A model generated the notes under the pieces. That model was not told the origin of the DNA and made no database searches. It saw only the letters and a list, made by a program, of their open reading frames with translations. From contig JAIEPU010000110.1 of assembly GCA_019748235.1 (NCBI GenBank), positions 1 through 64,000 on the forward strand: a stretch of DNA of 64,000 nt. Direction: 5' to 3'. Both the position numbers and the translations under genes were made by a program. This document shows, piece after piece, positions 49,851 through 59,703 of the stretch. Numbering within the stretch: the stretch's first letter is position 1; every line of letters starts with the position of its first letter. Source of the DNA: a bacterium (GTDB lineage: Bacteria; Planctomycetota; Planctomycetia; Kolteriales; Kolteriaceae).

Positions 49851-50608
49851 TCGACGACCCTCGGATTCATCAGCAAATCAAAGAACATCCTTATCCCCTC
49901 CTGTTCGCAACGGTGAGCGGCTCTCATTTGTATGGATTCAATTCGCCGGACTCGGACTTCGATCTTCGTGGTGCCCATCTGTTGCACCTCCAGGAAGTGA
50001 TTGGACTCCGAGCGCAACATGACACCATCGAGCGATCGGGAATTAAACAAGGTTTAGAGATCGATCTTGTCACACACCACGTGAAAAAATTCTTCGGACT
50101 GATGCTCAAGAAGAATGGTTATGTCATGGAACAGCTCTATTCGCCGCTCGTTCTACAGACATCGCCCGAGCATGAAGAATTGAAGTCAATCGGGCTCCGA
50201 TGCCTGACGAAACATCACGTATACCACTACTTAGGATTTGCGGATACGCAGTGGCGGCTCTTTCGAAAAGAAAACCCGCCGCGTATCAAGCCACTCCTTT
50301 ATTTGTACCGTGTCATCTTGACGGGCATTCATCTCATGCGGACAGGATGCATCGAAGCCAACCTCGTTCATCTCAATGACGAGATGAAGCTCCCTTACAT
50401 CCCCGATCTCATCGAGCGAAAGAAGACCGGCAAGGAGAAGTCAACCCTTGATCAAGCGGACCTCGACTTTCACGAGCGCGAATACGACCGGCTCATGGGC
50501 ATGTTGAAAGAAGCTCACGAGGTGAGCCACCTCCCGGAAGAAGCTTCTGGAAGGGACGCGCTTCATGATCTGTTAGTGCGGATTCGTATGAGGGGATGCA
50601 ACCTTTAG
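49847..50608 (+). CDS. Predicted nucleotidyltransferase, RlaP/PF10127-like (second of two)
   Basis: 253 residues. LLFATVSGSHLYGFNSPDSD then FDLRGAH gives G-S...D-x-D. LEIDLVTHHVKKFFGLMLKK has the third Asp, and YVMEQLYSPLVLQTS is the counterpart of the first protein's NILECLYSPL. The start overlaps the upstream stop (ATGA). Unlike its partner, it has no N-terminal extra domain. The tight pairing suggests a shared substrate, perhaps tRNA or another RNA end; this is inference. Confidence 0.83.
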   Translation: MIDDPRIHQQIKEHPYPLLFATVSGSHLYGFNSPDSDFDLRGAHLLHLQEVIGLRAQHDTIERSGIKQGLEIDLVTHHVKKFFGLMLKKNGYVMEQLYSPLVLQTSPEHEELKSIGLRCLTKHHVYHYLGFADTQWRLFRKENPPRIKPLLYLYRVILTGIHLMRTGCIEANLVHLNDEMKLPYIPDLIERKKTGKEKSTLDQADLDFHEREYDRLMGMLKEAHEVSHLPEEASGRDALHDLLVRIRMRGCNL

Positions 50609-50635
50609 CTCACCATCGACTTGAAGAGCCACCTC

Positions 50636-51487
50636 ATGGGTAATGATCCAACACCCTCCACCGAAGCCGATCAGTTTTTGGAACTATTCCGTCAAGCGAC
50701 ATCGGAAAGTGACGAACAGAAGCGCTGGCCCGTCATCGAAAGATTACGGCAACTTGGCGTGGAAACGACCTTGTCCCATGCGGAGAAGTTATTGCGAAGT
50801 GCTAGTCCGCTCGAGCGCGAGGTTATTGCAGACGTGCTCGGCGGATTCGAAAACGCTGAAACTCGAGCGTCAAGAGAATGTGTCGGACTTCTCTCGTTCG
50901 CACTGCGGCACGAAGTCATTCCGGAAGTGCTTTCCCACCTGCTTGCGGCGCTGAGTCATCATTCCTTCGACGACACGCGGGATATCCGTGCGCTTGCTCA
51001 ACATCCAAATGCCGATGTACGTTGGTCAGTAGCCTACGCACTCATCCGGCACCAAGATGATGAATCGATTTCGACACTTATTGAGCTTTCGAGTGATGAA
51101 GTGTCAGACGTCCGCGATTGGGCGACGTTTGGAATCGGCTCAATGACAGAATTAGATACTCCCGACATCAGGCAGGCGCTCGTCAATCGGCTCAATGATC
51201 CTGACGATGACACCCGTGCTGAGGCGATTGTCGGACTCGCGGAACGACACGATCCACGTGTGCTCGAAGCAGTGAAAAAAGAGTTACTATGCCCCATATT
51301 CGGATCGCTGATTCTCGATGCAGCGGAAAAGATGGCGAGTCCGGAACTTCTCCCGATCCTGATCGACCTCCGCCCGCACATGCTCGAGCAACCCGACGGT
51401 GACTTGGAGCGGGCCATCAATGCTTGCCTGCCCCCATCGGAAAATGATCCCGGTCGAGCTGAGTCCAACGAAAGCCAGATGCCATAA
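50636..51487 (+). CDS. HEAT-repeat protein
   Basis: 283 residues from ATG 50636 (a TTG at 50621 adds five). Repeats include HPNADVRWSVAYALIRHQDD, SDEVSDVRDWATFGIGSMTE and NDPDDDTRAEAIVGLAERHD, with the D-x-R and A-x-x-A-L/I pattern of HEAT (PBS-lyase-like) repeats. It begins 27 bp after the second nucleotidyltransferase and is likely co-transcribed, possibly as a scaffold. No signal peptide. Confidence 0.82.
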   Translation: MGNDPTPSTEADQFLELFRQATSESDEQKRWPVIERLRQLGVETTLSHAEKLLRSASPLEREVIADVLGGFENAETRASRECVGLLSFALRHEVIPEVLSHLLAALSHHSFDDTRDIRALAQHPNADVRWSVAYALIRHQDDESISTLIELSSDEVSDVRDWATFGIGSMTELDTPDIRQALVNRLNDPDDDTRAEAIVGLAERHDPRVLEAVKKELLCPIFGSLILDAAEKMASPELLPILIDLRPHMLEQPDGDLERAINACLPPSENDPGRAESNESQMP

Positions 51488-51647
51488 CAAACGTCAGTAA
51501 AAGCATTAGTAGCGTCTCCAGTGGGTCCAGGACGAAGGATCTCGACAAGAAATCTTCCCTCAACCTGCAGGGTCCGCTTGACTCAATTGCCCAGTCCATG
51601 CGAACTTCCCTTCAGTTTGGTACAAACGACTGTGAGGAAGCCGCAGG

Positions 51648-53024
51648 ATGAGGATTTCGATAGGGGAGAGTCGCCGCTTGGACGAGTCAAACTCGGCCGT
51701 TGGTCCGTTTCAGCAGACGCTGGAAGCCATCCAGAACCGTACGGCTACGGTCGGAGTGATCGGCCTCGGGTATGTCGGCTTACCCTTGGTTCGAATTTTC
51801 GCCCGAGCGGGCTATTCGGTGATCGGCTTTGACTGCGACCCGGAGAAGGTCCGACTTCTCAATCAGGGCCAGTCCTACATCAAACACATTACCTCGGATG
51901 AGATTTCCGAGCTTCTCGACAGCGACAAGTTCGTGCCGACGTGCGACGTCAAGCGCCTTGCCGACACGCACGCGATCATCATCTGTGTTCCGACACCGCT
52001 GTCGAAAAATCGCGAGCCGGACCTCTCGTACATCGAGGGGACTTGCCAAGATATTCAACCCCACCTTCGTCCCGGTCAATTGGTCGTCCTCGAAAGCACG
52101 ACTTACCCCGGCACGACGCGAGAGGTCTGTAAACCATTGCTCGAAGCGGGTGGGCTGTGCGCAGGGAGCGATTTCTTCCTAGCGTTCAGTCCGGAGCGGG
52201 AAGATCCCGGCAATCCGACCCATAGCGCGGCATTCATTCCGAAAGTTGTCGGTGGACTCGATCCCAAAAGCCATCAGCTTGCGGTCGAACTTTATAAGCC
52301 GATCGTTCCCAAGGTCGTTGAAGTCGGCAGCCCGGAAGTGGCCGAAGCGTGCAAGATCCTCGAGAACACCTATCGAAGCGTGAACATCGCACTTGTGAAT
52401 GAACTCAAGATACTCTTCGAGCGGATGAACATCGACATTTGGGAAGTCATTCGCGCGGCGAGCACGAAACCATTCGGCTATCAGCCGTTCTATCCGGGCC
52501 CTGGACTCGGCGGACACTGCATTCCGATCGACCCTTTCTATCTTTCGTGGGTCGCTCGGCGGTACAACTTCCACACCCGTTTCATTGAGCTGGCGGGCGA
52601 AGTGAATACCTCGATGCCCGAATATGTGATTCAGCGCATCACACTCGCTCTCAATCAACACTGTAAATCGATCCGAGGGAGTAAGGTCGGAGTCCTCGGC
52701 GCGGCTTACAAAAAGGATGTCGATGATCCACGTGAATCGCCGAGCTTCGAGCTGATGGAACGACTGATTGAGCTTGGTGCCGACGTCAGTTATAACGATC
52801 CGTTCATCCCTCGATTACCGTCGATGCGGCATTATGATTTCGAAGGGATGAAGAGCCAGGAGTTGACGCCCGAGTATTTGGGCTCACTCGACTGCGTGCT
52901 GATCTCGACCGATCACACCTGTTATGATTGGAATCGGATCGTGCGACTATCGCGACTGGTCATCGATACCCGCAATGCGACCCGCGAAGTGACCGAGCAC
53001 CGTGAGAAGATCTGGAGCGCTTGA
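51648..53024 (+). CDS. Nucleotide-sugar dehydrogenase (UDP-GlcNAc 6-dehydrogenase type)
   Basis: 458 residues. The NAD-binding fold is TVGVIGLGYVGLPLVRIFAR (about 34-53), then AIIICVPTPLSKNREPDLSY and LVVLESTTYPGTTREV. SPEREDPGNP and the catalytic Cys in PGLGGHCIPIDPFYLSW (about 285-300) are as in WbpA/WecC-type enzymes. The C-terminal domain has VGVLGAAYKKDVDDPRESPS. It oxidises UDP-N-acetyl sugars to uronic acids for polysaccharides. The ATG follows GAGGAAG. A strong hairpin terminator lies right after the gene. No other glycan genes are adjacent. Confidence 0.93.
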   Translation: MRISIGESRRLDESNSAVGPFQQTLEAIQNRTATVGVIGLGYVGLPLVRIFARAGYSVIGFDCDPEKVRLLNQGQSYIKHITSDEISELLDSDKFVPTCDVKRLADTHAIIICVPTPLSKNREPDLSYIEGTCQDIQPHLRPGQLVVLESTTYPGTTREVCKPLLEAGGLCAGSDFFLAFSPEREDPGNPTHSAAFIPKVVGGLDPKSHQLAVELYKPIVPKVVEVGSPEVAEACKILENTYRSVNIALVNELKILFERMNIDIWEVIRAASTKPFGYQPFYPGPGLGGHCIPIDPFYLSWVARRYNFHTRFIELAGEVNTSMPEYVIQRITLALNQHCKSIRGSKVGVLGAAYKKDVDDPRESPSFELMERLIELGADVSYNDPFIPRLPSMRHYDFEGMKSQELTPEYLGSLDCVLISTDHTCYDWNRIVRLSRLVIDTRNATREVTEHREKIWSA

Positions 53025-53049
53025 TCGCTTCACTGAACGGAACGCAAAG

Positions 53050-53081
53050 AGCCCTCGGCCTAAGTCACGCCGAGGGCTTTT
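53050..53081 (+). terminator. Rho-independent terminator after the nucleotide-sugar dehydrogenase
   Basis: A perfect 10-bp stem, AGCCCTCGGC (53050-53059) and GCCGAGGGCT (53069-53078), with a 9-base loop and a T-run. On the opposite strand the same hairpin may serve the AsmA-like gene, which ends at 53106. Confidence 0.88.
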
Positions 53082-53105
53082 CCATGCGCAGACCGAATCA
53101 CGTGG

Positions 53106-56100
53106 TTACTTGATCTTCTCAAAGAGCTTGTTCAGCCCCTTATCAATCTGCTTATTCAGCTCATTCTCGACCGACTTGGATGCGCTCTTCGAGATAAGTT
53201 GACCAATCTCACGATTGAGCGCGTTTCGATCAAGTTTAGGCTTCTCCAGTGTGCCGCCGATCGGCACGCGAATGGTCTGCGTCGCAATGTAGTCGGAAAC
53301 CACCTTGTTCTTAAGCACTTCAGGGGGCAATGGCATTTCAGCCGTCAATGACAGGGTGTGGTCAAAACCGACTGATCCCGAGGTCGTCACCTGCATCCCC
53401 GGCAGCTGGAACCGTAAGTTTTCGTGATAGACACGTCCATCCTCTACCCGGAACTTCACTTGGGTATCCTTCGCGATCTGCAAGACGGGCTTTCCCTCCG
53501 TCATCACGAAAAGCTCTTGCATGAGCGGACTTCCCTGAGCGTTCACATCATTCAAAACAAGAGTGCCGGACATTTTTGCTCGATCGAGGTGTCCCAGCGG
53601 AACTTCGGTCTCGTTGATTTGAAGGGAAACCAATCCCTGAACGCTGACGGACTGCGCGAGGACGGGAGCAATAAACTGAATGGCCCCATCACACATCTCG
53701 CGCGTGAGCTTGACGTTTTGAGCAATCACTCCGGCGGGATGTTGCAGGTAGATCGCCTGTGTCCCAAGGAAGAGGCCGGGGCGAAGATCCGCCGTTCCTC
53801 CGTTCAACGAGAATGAGACAGGCTTGGTCACGACCCAACTGTCCGCCAACTTACCGTCGATGTTCGCGGGCCCCGCAATGAATCCGTAGATATTCGCCTT
53901 CTGCCATCCGAAGGAGAACTCTCCCTTGAGTCCGGGGAACTCTCCCTTCGCCACGCGAGCGCCCGGCGATGCCGCCGACTGATCGGTCGCGAACTGGGTA
54001 TCCGGCGAGGCAAGCGAGCCACTGACACGGAATGCCCGTCGATCACTCCCGGAGAAAACGATCTGCTCGCCGAGAAGCCCCTTCAATCGCGGGCCAAGCG
54101 TTTCAAGTTCATAGTCAACGAATCCACCGAGCTTGACGGTCTTTGTCGTCTGTAGGTCACTGACTTCGCCACTCGCCGTCACGACGAGCCCGCTCACCGC
54201 GGCCTTGGCATTTTTCAGAACAAGGACCTCGCTACCGAAATCGGCTCCGACTTGCCCCTCGAGTGTCATTTGCGGCTCATCGATGTAGGGTTCTGCCGTT
54301 GGGCCAAGTCGCGCATTCTGAACGGTCGCATTGAGAGTCGCCATCCAGCGCCGACCATCCGATTCGATCGACCCATTTCCCTTGAGTTGTCCTGCGATGT
54401 CCCCTTGACTCGGATCGCTCGTCCAAGCACGAATGCGTGCAAGGTCGGCCATCACCTCCGCTTGGCAAATGAAAGCGAGACCATCATCGGTGACGCGTCC
54501 CTTTAGGCTTTCCGTCTTTAACTGCATCGCCTCGGCGGAAAGGGACGTCGGACCGAGAGCGACGGCAAGGTTTTGTCCATCGATCTTGCCTGAAGTCGCG
54601 AGTTGCCATCGCTTGTCGGCGATGTGAAGATTGCCCCCGGCGAGCACGAAGTCCTGGATGTCGACATTCAACTTTTCAAATGAGACTTGATCGCGTGCGG
54701 GCTCGAAATGGCCGCTCATCACGCCGATCCCTCCCGCCTTCCAATTTTGAAGACCTGGCGCGAACGGCTTCGCCCGGCGAACGATCTCCGCCAAGTCTCC
54801 ACTTGCTTGCACATCCCAAACGCCCCAAGGACCATTCGTCCAGTCAGCGACCGGGGAACGTAAATGCGCGGTCAAATGCTCTCGATCTGTTTTCAGCACG
54901 ATCGCCGCCGTCTCAATCGCTTCGAGCTTCGGCGCTTTGGCGCGGGCTTGAAACTGCGCATTGAGGAGTGGCTCGACCAGATGAGACTGTCCCGCAACGC
55001 GGATATCTAGTTCCTCCGCCCGCGCGGCTCCTAGAATCGTGACACCCTCTCCCTCAGTCCTCGTTGACTGCACACGCAGCGTAAATCGACCCGCGAGGCG
55101 AGTGTCACCGACATCAAGAAGTTGCCCCATCCGCTCTTGCAACCGGTTCAGGTCGCACACCGCCGTCACATCGAAGTTCGAAAGTGTTCCGCTCCCCTTG
55201 GCACGCAGAAAGTCGGAATTGCATTGGAAATCGGCGATGAACTCTCCCTGCGGCGTCTTCCCGGCCGTCGCATCGACGATCACCGGCTTAGGCCATTGGA
55301 TCGGCTGGTCTTTGCATCGAGCCGCCAAGTCACTGACTTCAGCTTTCAACTCCAGCCTTCCCGGCGTCATCGGCGATGGCTTCAGCGAAACTGCCACTGT
55401 GCCGTGATCGATTTGGACATCCTCACGAACCGGCACGAGATGCGGCAAACTCTTCACAAGCTTCGGCAGGTCGATCGTTCCCTGAACGTCTAGAGTCGAA
55501 TCGGTGGGGCTCTGATCACTCCAGTGAAATTCACCATTTCCCGAGGCCTGACCAATGTCGCAATGAATGCGTCCCTCCGTGAGGACGATTCCCTTTTCGT
55601 CCACCTTGGCTGTCACATGTGATTCGACGCTCGATAGTTCCAAACGGTCTGGCTCAAGACGAGACGATGCTGCGATGAGGTTTTTGATTTGGCCATCGGT
55701 CTTGATGGCGAGAGAATGAGCATCGCGATGATACGTTAGATCCGCCTTCCCCGTGAGCTTGCCTCCAAGTCGCGTCCGGTCTCCCGTCCAAACAAGAACG
55801 GGATTGATCAATTCAAGGGGGAACTCCTCCGCTTGAATTTTGCTTTGGACGGTGGCGACTTTTCCAGTCTCTGCATCGGTATCGATCGTGGCGGTGGCTC
55901 GAACGTCGGAACTACTCGAAGGAATTTTGCCCGCAATAGCTGCTTCCACCGCGTGATTCTTCTCAGAGGGCATTAACACTTCGGCAGCGATCTCGTCGAG
56001 TTGCCACTTGGTACCGGTCGTGTCTTCGACCGTCAGACTGCCGCGCTCGATCTCGAGTCGCACCTTCTGCGATTTGAAGCGTGCAACAATCTTCTCATCC

Positions 56101-56633
56101 TCGAACTTGGGAGGATGATGCTCATGCTTCTCCGGATCGTTGAGCTGAAGAACCTTTGCGACGACCTTGGGCTCGACGACGCGAATCGTACCTAAATCAG
56201 AGGGGGACATCAGCAGCCCCCAAAGCGTTCGCGAAGTCGTCAATCGTTCAACGACCACATCCAGCTCACCATCGTTCGATTTGAGGTGTGCCTTCTCGAT
56301 GTCAATCGGAGACCACCATGCCAGACTTGCCGCGCGCACGGAGAGGGAAAGGTTGGGAGGCAACGCCACGCGCGTAACGATTTCCCCCGCCATTCCGGTC
56401 CAGCCGACCGCCATAGGTGCGATAATGAAAGCCGTCCCGCCGATGAAGATCAGGCTGAAAGCCCACTTCGAGGCCCAGCCAATCCAAGTCCTCTTTGAAT
56501 AGGACGTCCCCCCCTCGTCCTCGAGTTCTTCATCGAGGTCGTCGGCATGCGATTGTTTTCGCTTCTTCTTGGCCCGAGTCTTCTTCGCCGGCTTGCGCGA
56601 GACGGGTTCATCGATATTGTCTTCGTCTTCCAT
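53106..56633 (-). CDS. Large AsmA/TamB-like envelope protein
   Basis: 1175 residues from ATG 56631-56633 (GGAAG upstream). A charged cytoplasmic N-terminus (KKTRAKKKRKQ) precedes one membrane helix (WAFSLIFIGGTAFIIAPMAV, about 50-75). A long, repetitive beta-rich part follows, of the kind found in AsmA-family lipid-bridge proteins (SVRAASLAWWSPIDIEKAHL; LRFQLPGMQVTTSGSVGFD). The C-terminal DYIATQTIRVPIGGTLEKPK is the typical AsmA_2 end, followed by a Lys-rich tail. Likely role: lipid transport or outer-envelope homeostasis across the periplasm. Confidence 0.78.
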   Translation of the reverse strand: MEDEDNIDEPVSRKPAKKTRAKKKRKQSHADDLDEELEDEGGTSYSKRTWIGWASKWAFSLIFIGGTAFIIAPMAVGWTGMAGEIVTRVALPPNLSLSVRAASLAWWSPIDIEKAHLKSNDGELDVVVERLTTSRTLWGLLMSPSDLGTIRVVEPKVVAKVLQLNDPEKHEHHPPKFEDEKIVARFKSQKVRLEIERGSLTVEDTTGTKWQLDEIAAEVLMPSEKNHAVEAAIAGKIPSSSSDVRATATIDTDAETGKVATVQSKIQAEEFPLELINPVLVWTGDRTRLGGKLTGKADLTYHRDAHSLAIKTDGQIKNLIAASSRLEPDRLELSSVESHVTAKVDEKGIVLTEGRIHCDIGQASGNGEFHWSDQSPTDSTLDVQGTIDLPKLVKSLPHLVPVREDVQIDHGTVAVSLKPSPMTPGRLELKAEVSDLAARCKDQPIQWPKPVIVDATAGKTPQGEFIADFQCNSDFLRAKGSGTLSNFDVTAVCDLNRLQERMGQLLDVGDTRLAGRFTLRVQSTRTEGEGVTILGAARAEELDIRVAGQSHLVEPLLNAQFQARAKAPKLEAIETAAIVLKTDREHLTAHLRSPVADWTNGPWGVWDVQASGDLAEIVRRAKPFAPGLQNWKAGGIGVMSGHFEPARDQVSFEKLNVDIQDFVLAGGNLHIADKRWQLATSGKIDGQNLAVALGPTSLSAEAMQLKTESLKGRVTDDGLAFICQAEVMADLARIRAWTSDPSQGDIAGQLKGNGSIESDGRRWMATLNATVQNARLGPTAEPYIDEPQMTLEGQVGADFGSEVLVLKNAKAAVSGLVVTASGEVSDLQTTKTVKLGGFVDYELETLGPRLKGLLGEQIVFSGSDRRAFRVSGSLASPDTQFATDQSAASPGARVAKGEFPGLKGEFSFGWQKANIYGFIAGPANIDGKLADSWVVTKPVSFSLNGGTADLRPGLFLGTQAIYLQHPAGVIAQNVKLTREMCDGAIQFIAPVLAQSVSVQGLVSLQINETEVPLGHLDRAKMSGTLVLNDVNAQGSPLMQELFVMTEGKPVLQIAKDTQVKFRVEDGRVYHENLRFQLPGMQVTTSGSVGFDHTLSLTAEMPLPPEVLKNKVVSDYIATQTIRVPIGGTLEKPKLDRNALNREIGQLISKSASKSVENELNKQIDKGLNKLFEKIK

Positions 56634-56852
56634 GACACTTCCACCGTTATGCCGGTCGAGCACTCTTTCGAAACGTCCGGACTTCACGTAGCATCCCTGC
56701 TCTGAGAGTCCCTCTCATTGGTTTTCGTCGTCCTGGAACGAACAACGATTCATGGGAAATGGTGCGCACGTTCGCCGTTTGGTGTCAACCAGGAAGGGAT
56801 TGACGCGTGGGTAGGATAATTCGATTAGGGGGCGTTTGATTCGAAAATTGGG

Positions 56853-57446
56853 TCACGAAAGGGGCTCAATCCCTAAAGCTCTTGCCCAAGTCCCCAAAAA
56901 CTGAGTTTCGAGCCTTTCATCCAGTTCCCCGTCCTTGATGATGCCGATCAACTCCTCGTGGAATTCGAAATGGAACTCATCCCCCGACTCCTTGCTAATC
57001 GTCGCCAAATGATCGACGAGCGTTCGGAACTCGCGGTAGTGTGCCTCATCTACTTCGCGCGGAAGACGATCGCGCCAGGGTGGATGGGCCGTATAGACTT
57101 CGAGCACTCCCCCCACCGTCAATACCGGCTTTCCCGTCTCTGGGTCGGTGTGGTCTTCTACCTGATAAACGAAGTACGGTGGATGAATGACCCAAGGGAG
57201 CTCTGTCGAAAGTCGGTCGATCAACCGGCCAACCCGCTCTGCCGACGCCTCGTCCGCGCGGCCGCCGACGTAAAAAAGGATGGTGTCTTTTGGGTGCTCG
57301 GAGTCGAAGTAAAAGACCATGACATCCTTTGCCGCGTAGAAGGACAAACAAGTCGGATTCGAACACTGATCGTCCTCATTGTAGTCCGTTTTAAGGCAAT
57401 GATCAGTTCCCTTACGAACGCCTCCAAAATGAAAAGAGCCCCACAC
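56853..57446 (-). CDS. Hypothetical protein, start uncertain
   Basis: About 197 residues from a GTG at 57444-57446. The first ATG with a good ribosome site (AAAGGA) is 57315-57317, giving 154 residues. The upstream part overlaps a terminator hairpin, which argues for the shorter form. TILFYVGGRADEASAERVGR and EFRTLVDHLATISKESGDEF suggest an alpha/beta fold. No signal peptide. I do not recognise a family. Confidence 0.6.
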   Translation of the reverse strand: MWGSFHFGGVRKGTDHCLKTDYNEDDQCSNPTCLSFYAAKDVMVFYFDSEHPKDTILFYVGGRADEASAERVGRLIDRLSTELPWVIHPPYFVYQVEDHTDPETGKPVLTVGGVLEVYTAHPPWRDRLPREVDEAHYREFRTLVDHLATISKESGDEFHFEFHEELIGIIKDGELDERLETQFLGTWARALGIEPLS

Positions 57447-57466
57447 CTTTTTGGTTTGGGGCTCTT
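57431..57466 (-). terminator. Rho-independent terminator after the gene at 57496
   Basis: AAGAGCCCC (57434-57442) and GGGGCTCTT (57458-57466) form a 9-bp stem with a 15-base loop. On the minus strand the stem is followed by TTTTC. It lies 30 bases after the stop of the minus-strand gene at 57496-58293. Confidence 0.8.
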
Positions 57467-57495
57467 CGAAAGTTACGACCAAAACAGTTTGATCA

Positions 57496-58293
57496 TTAAT
57501 CGAGGAATGCCACGTTCCGCATCGCCTTCGATTCAGACTCGGTATTCATGAGGACTTGGTGCCAGCCATCAAGGACAATCGTGGCATGGTCCGCGTGACG
57601 AACGCGCCCTTTGACAAACACGTTCATGTTGCGGCGCATGGCACGCCAACCCCAATTCCTGGCCTGAACATTCATCGCCAGAAGATTTTGGTACTCTTTT
57701 TCGAGCAGACCATTCGGGTGTTTGTTGCAAACATAGACCGCTTCACCACCCGTTCGATAACAATAATCAACCCAGTGTGGCTTACCACCGTTTCCACGTT
57801 GCAGTGGTTCATTTTTTAAGAGATGCACACGATCGATCGGAATTTCCGGTGCCGGAATGAAGAACCACTCTCCCTGGCGAATGAAGGCAGGATTTCTCCG
57901 TCGATTGCGATTTTTCGAATTCAAGCCGAGTCGGTTTTGCATGGCAATCACGGCTCTCGGTTTCAGCGATTCCTTCGCATGGCTCACTGTTCCCACGGCG
58001 GCCTTCTCGGGGATCCCCGCCACGAACCAGTGCCGTTCATCATGCCCGCAAAGGTACTTACTCTTATCCTCGCCTTCGCGAACAAGAAGCAGCAAGTGAC
58101 GATCGCCACGTTGGAGGTCGAGAACATCGATCTCAACAGACGGAATTGCCGCGATCTCAAAAAACTCTCCCCTACTGTCTTCGCGGATGTCGAGCGATAC
58201 TCCGTTCATCACGCGACGGATATCTTGATGGTCGACAAGTTTTAATCTCGCCCCCATTCGGGCGAATTTCGTGTGGAGATTCAAGGTATTCAT
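57496..58293 (-). CDS. Hypothetical protein, 265 residues
   Basis: The ATG at 58291-58293 (MNTLNLHTKFARMGARLKLV) is taken as start; a TTG at 58341 with GGGAG upstream would add 16 residues. EDSRGEFFEIAAIPSVEIDV and VLDLQRGDRHLLLLVREGED look like a compact alpha/beta domain, then CGHDERHWFVAGIPEKAAVG. The C-terminal third (ALHQ... YCYRTGGEAVYVCNKHPNG) has conserved-looking Cys, His and Trp. I have seen similar proteins in planctomycetes and phages without function. It ends in a clear terminator. Confidence 0.65.
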   Translation of the reverse strand: MNTLNLHTKFARMGARLKLVDHQDIRRVMNGVSLDIREDSRGEFFEIAAIPSVEIDVLDLQRGDRHLLLLVREGEDKSKYLCGHDERHWFVAGIPEKAAVGTVSHAKESLKPRAVIAMQNRLGLNSKNRNRRRNPAFIRQGEWFFIPAPEIPIDRVHLLKNEPLQRGNGGKPHWVDYCYRTGGEAVYVCNKHPNGLLEKEYQNLLAMNVQARNWGWRAMRRNMNVFVKGRVRHADHATIVLDGWHQVLMNTESESKAMRNVAFLD

Positions 58294-58585
58294 GAAGAAA
58301 ACGACTGAGGTATGGCGCGCAGGGTTCACTTTGATTCGCAAATCTCCCCATTCCTCCGAAAGAGCTTTCCCCTGACACCTGATCCGCTCGATGCAATTTT
58401 TATCCGATCGGCCGATGGATGTTGATGGGAAGCGGAAAACAGGCGAAATAGCCGAAAAGTGGGACTCGCAAAACGACTTTCGATCCGCATTGAGTCGGGA
58501 CTGCTCACGATTTTATCTGCTGGGCAGGTATAGTATGGGAAAGGCCCAAAGAGGGACCGAAGGTGGAGTCGCCAGGTGGGGATCG

Positions 58586-59593
58586 ATGCGAATGAATAGC
58601 GACTTCTCAGCGATCTCTCGAATGGGACTGCAGTCGTTGAGTCACTCCCTTAAGGATTGGATGCCCACGCTCGGTGGGCTTCAGCATTGGGCCGATGTTT
58701 ATCTTTTTCGCGATTGGCGAATTCAAATTCACGTCCACTCCGGGCGGTATCGATTACTCGATTCGTGGAATTTCGAGAGAGCGCACGGGTCGTACGATGA
58801 CTGCCGACGGGCACTCGATCAGATTCGTGTCGATCAAGGACATCTTGAAGAATTCGCCGGCACGCGAGTCATCACTCTTCATGGGTTGATTCGAACTAGA
58901 AGAAGCATGGACGTGCTCGCGCGTCATCTTCGACAACATGGCATGAGTTCCTATACGGTCGGCTATCCTAGTTTACAGATCGCGATCGGATCACATGCCC
59001 GGCATCTCCAACAGATCATCAACGGCATCGAAGGAAATGATCCGATTCACATCGTCGGGCATAGCATGGGGGGACTCGTCACACGAGCTTATCTGGAACT
59101 CGGCCCCGATCCCCGTATCAAGCGAATCGTCATGATCGGAACTCCTAATCAAGGGGCGGAGAAAGCGACGCTGGTCCAGCGAACCGGCCTCCTTCCTTTC
59201 GTCGGGCCGTCCGCCTGTCAGCTCGTTCCGGGAGAGGGAGGAATCGTTCATCAGTTGGCGAGCAATCCCACGAGCCTGTACGGTGTCGAAATTGGCATTA
59301 TCGCGGCTGGCGGCCCTGCTGGTCGCGGCTACACCAACCTCATTCCTTGCGATAACGATGGAGTCGTTACCGTCGCAAGCACCATGCTCGCGGGAGCAGC
59401 TGACTTTCATCTGGTGAGAGGCATGCACACATTCATGCCTTCTCTCTTGTCGGTGCGTGTCGCCACCGAGAGGTTTCTGCGATACGGATACTTCCGAACA
59501 GAATCGGATCGGCATCCCATTGACTCCATTCGGTGGGTGGGACAGGAAGGCCGGCGACCGGTTGTTCTTCCGCTGAATCCAACTCTTCATTGA
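58586..59593 (+). CDS. Alpha/beta hydrolase, triacylglycerol-lipase type
   Basis: 335 residues from ATG 58586 (GGTGGGGA upstream); a longer frame from 58391 lacks a good site. The oxyanion region is VITLHGLIRTRRSMDVLARH, the nucleophile elbow is IHIVGHSMGGLVTRAYLELG (Ser in G-H-S-M-G), and IPCDNDGVVTVAST carries the likely acid (Asp). The catalytic His is probably in VRGMHTFMPS. No classic signal peptide is seen. It probably cleaves esters of lipids; the substrate is unknown. Confidence 0.85.
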   Translation: MRMNSDFSAISRMGLQSLSHSLKDWMPTLGGLQHWADVYLFRDWRIQIHVHSGRYRLLDSWNFERAHGSYDDCRRALDQIRVDQGHLEEFAGTRVITLHGLIRTRRSMDVLARHLRQHGMSSYTVGYPSLQIAIGSHARHLQQIINGIEGNDPIHIVGHSMGGLVTRAYLELGPDPRIKRIVMIGTPNQGAEKATLVQRTGLLPFVGPSACQLVPGEGGIVHQLASNPTSLYGVEIGIIAAGGPAGRGYTNLIPCDNDGVVTVASTMLAGAADFHLVRGMHTFMPSLLSVRVATERFLRYGYFRTESDRHPIDSIRWVGQEGRRPVVLPLNPTLH

Positions 59594-59703
59594 AGTGCGC
59601 TCCAACCCTTGCTAACCTTGGCTCTTGTCCCTGAATCGCGATCATGCTCCTTCGTGCGCATGCAAAGCGTTCGGGATTCAGTTGCATTTGAAAACGAGTA
59701 CTT

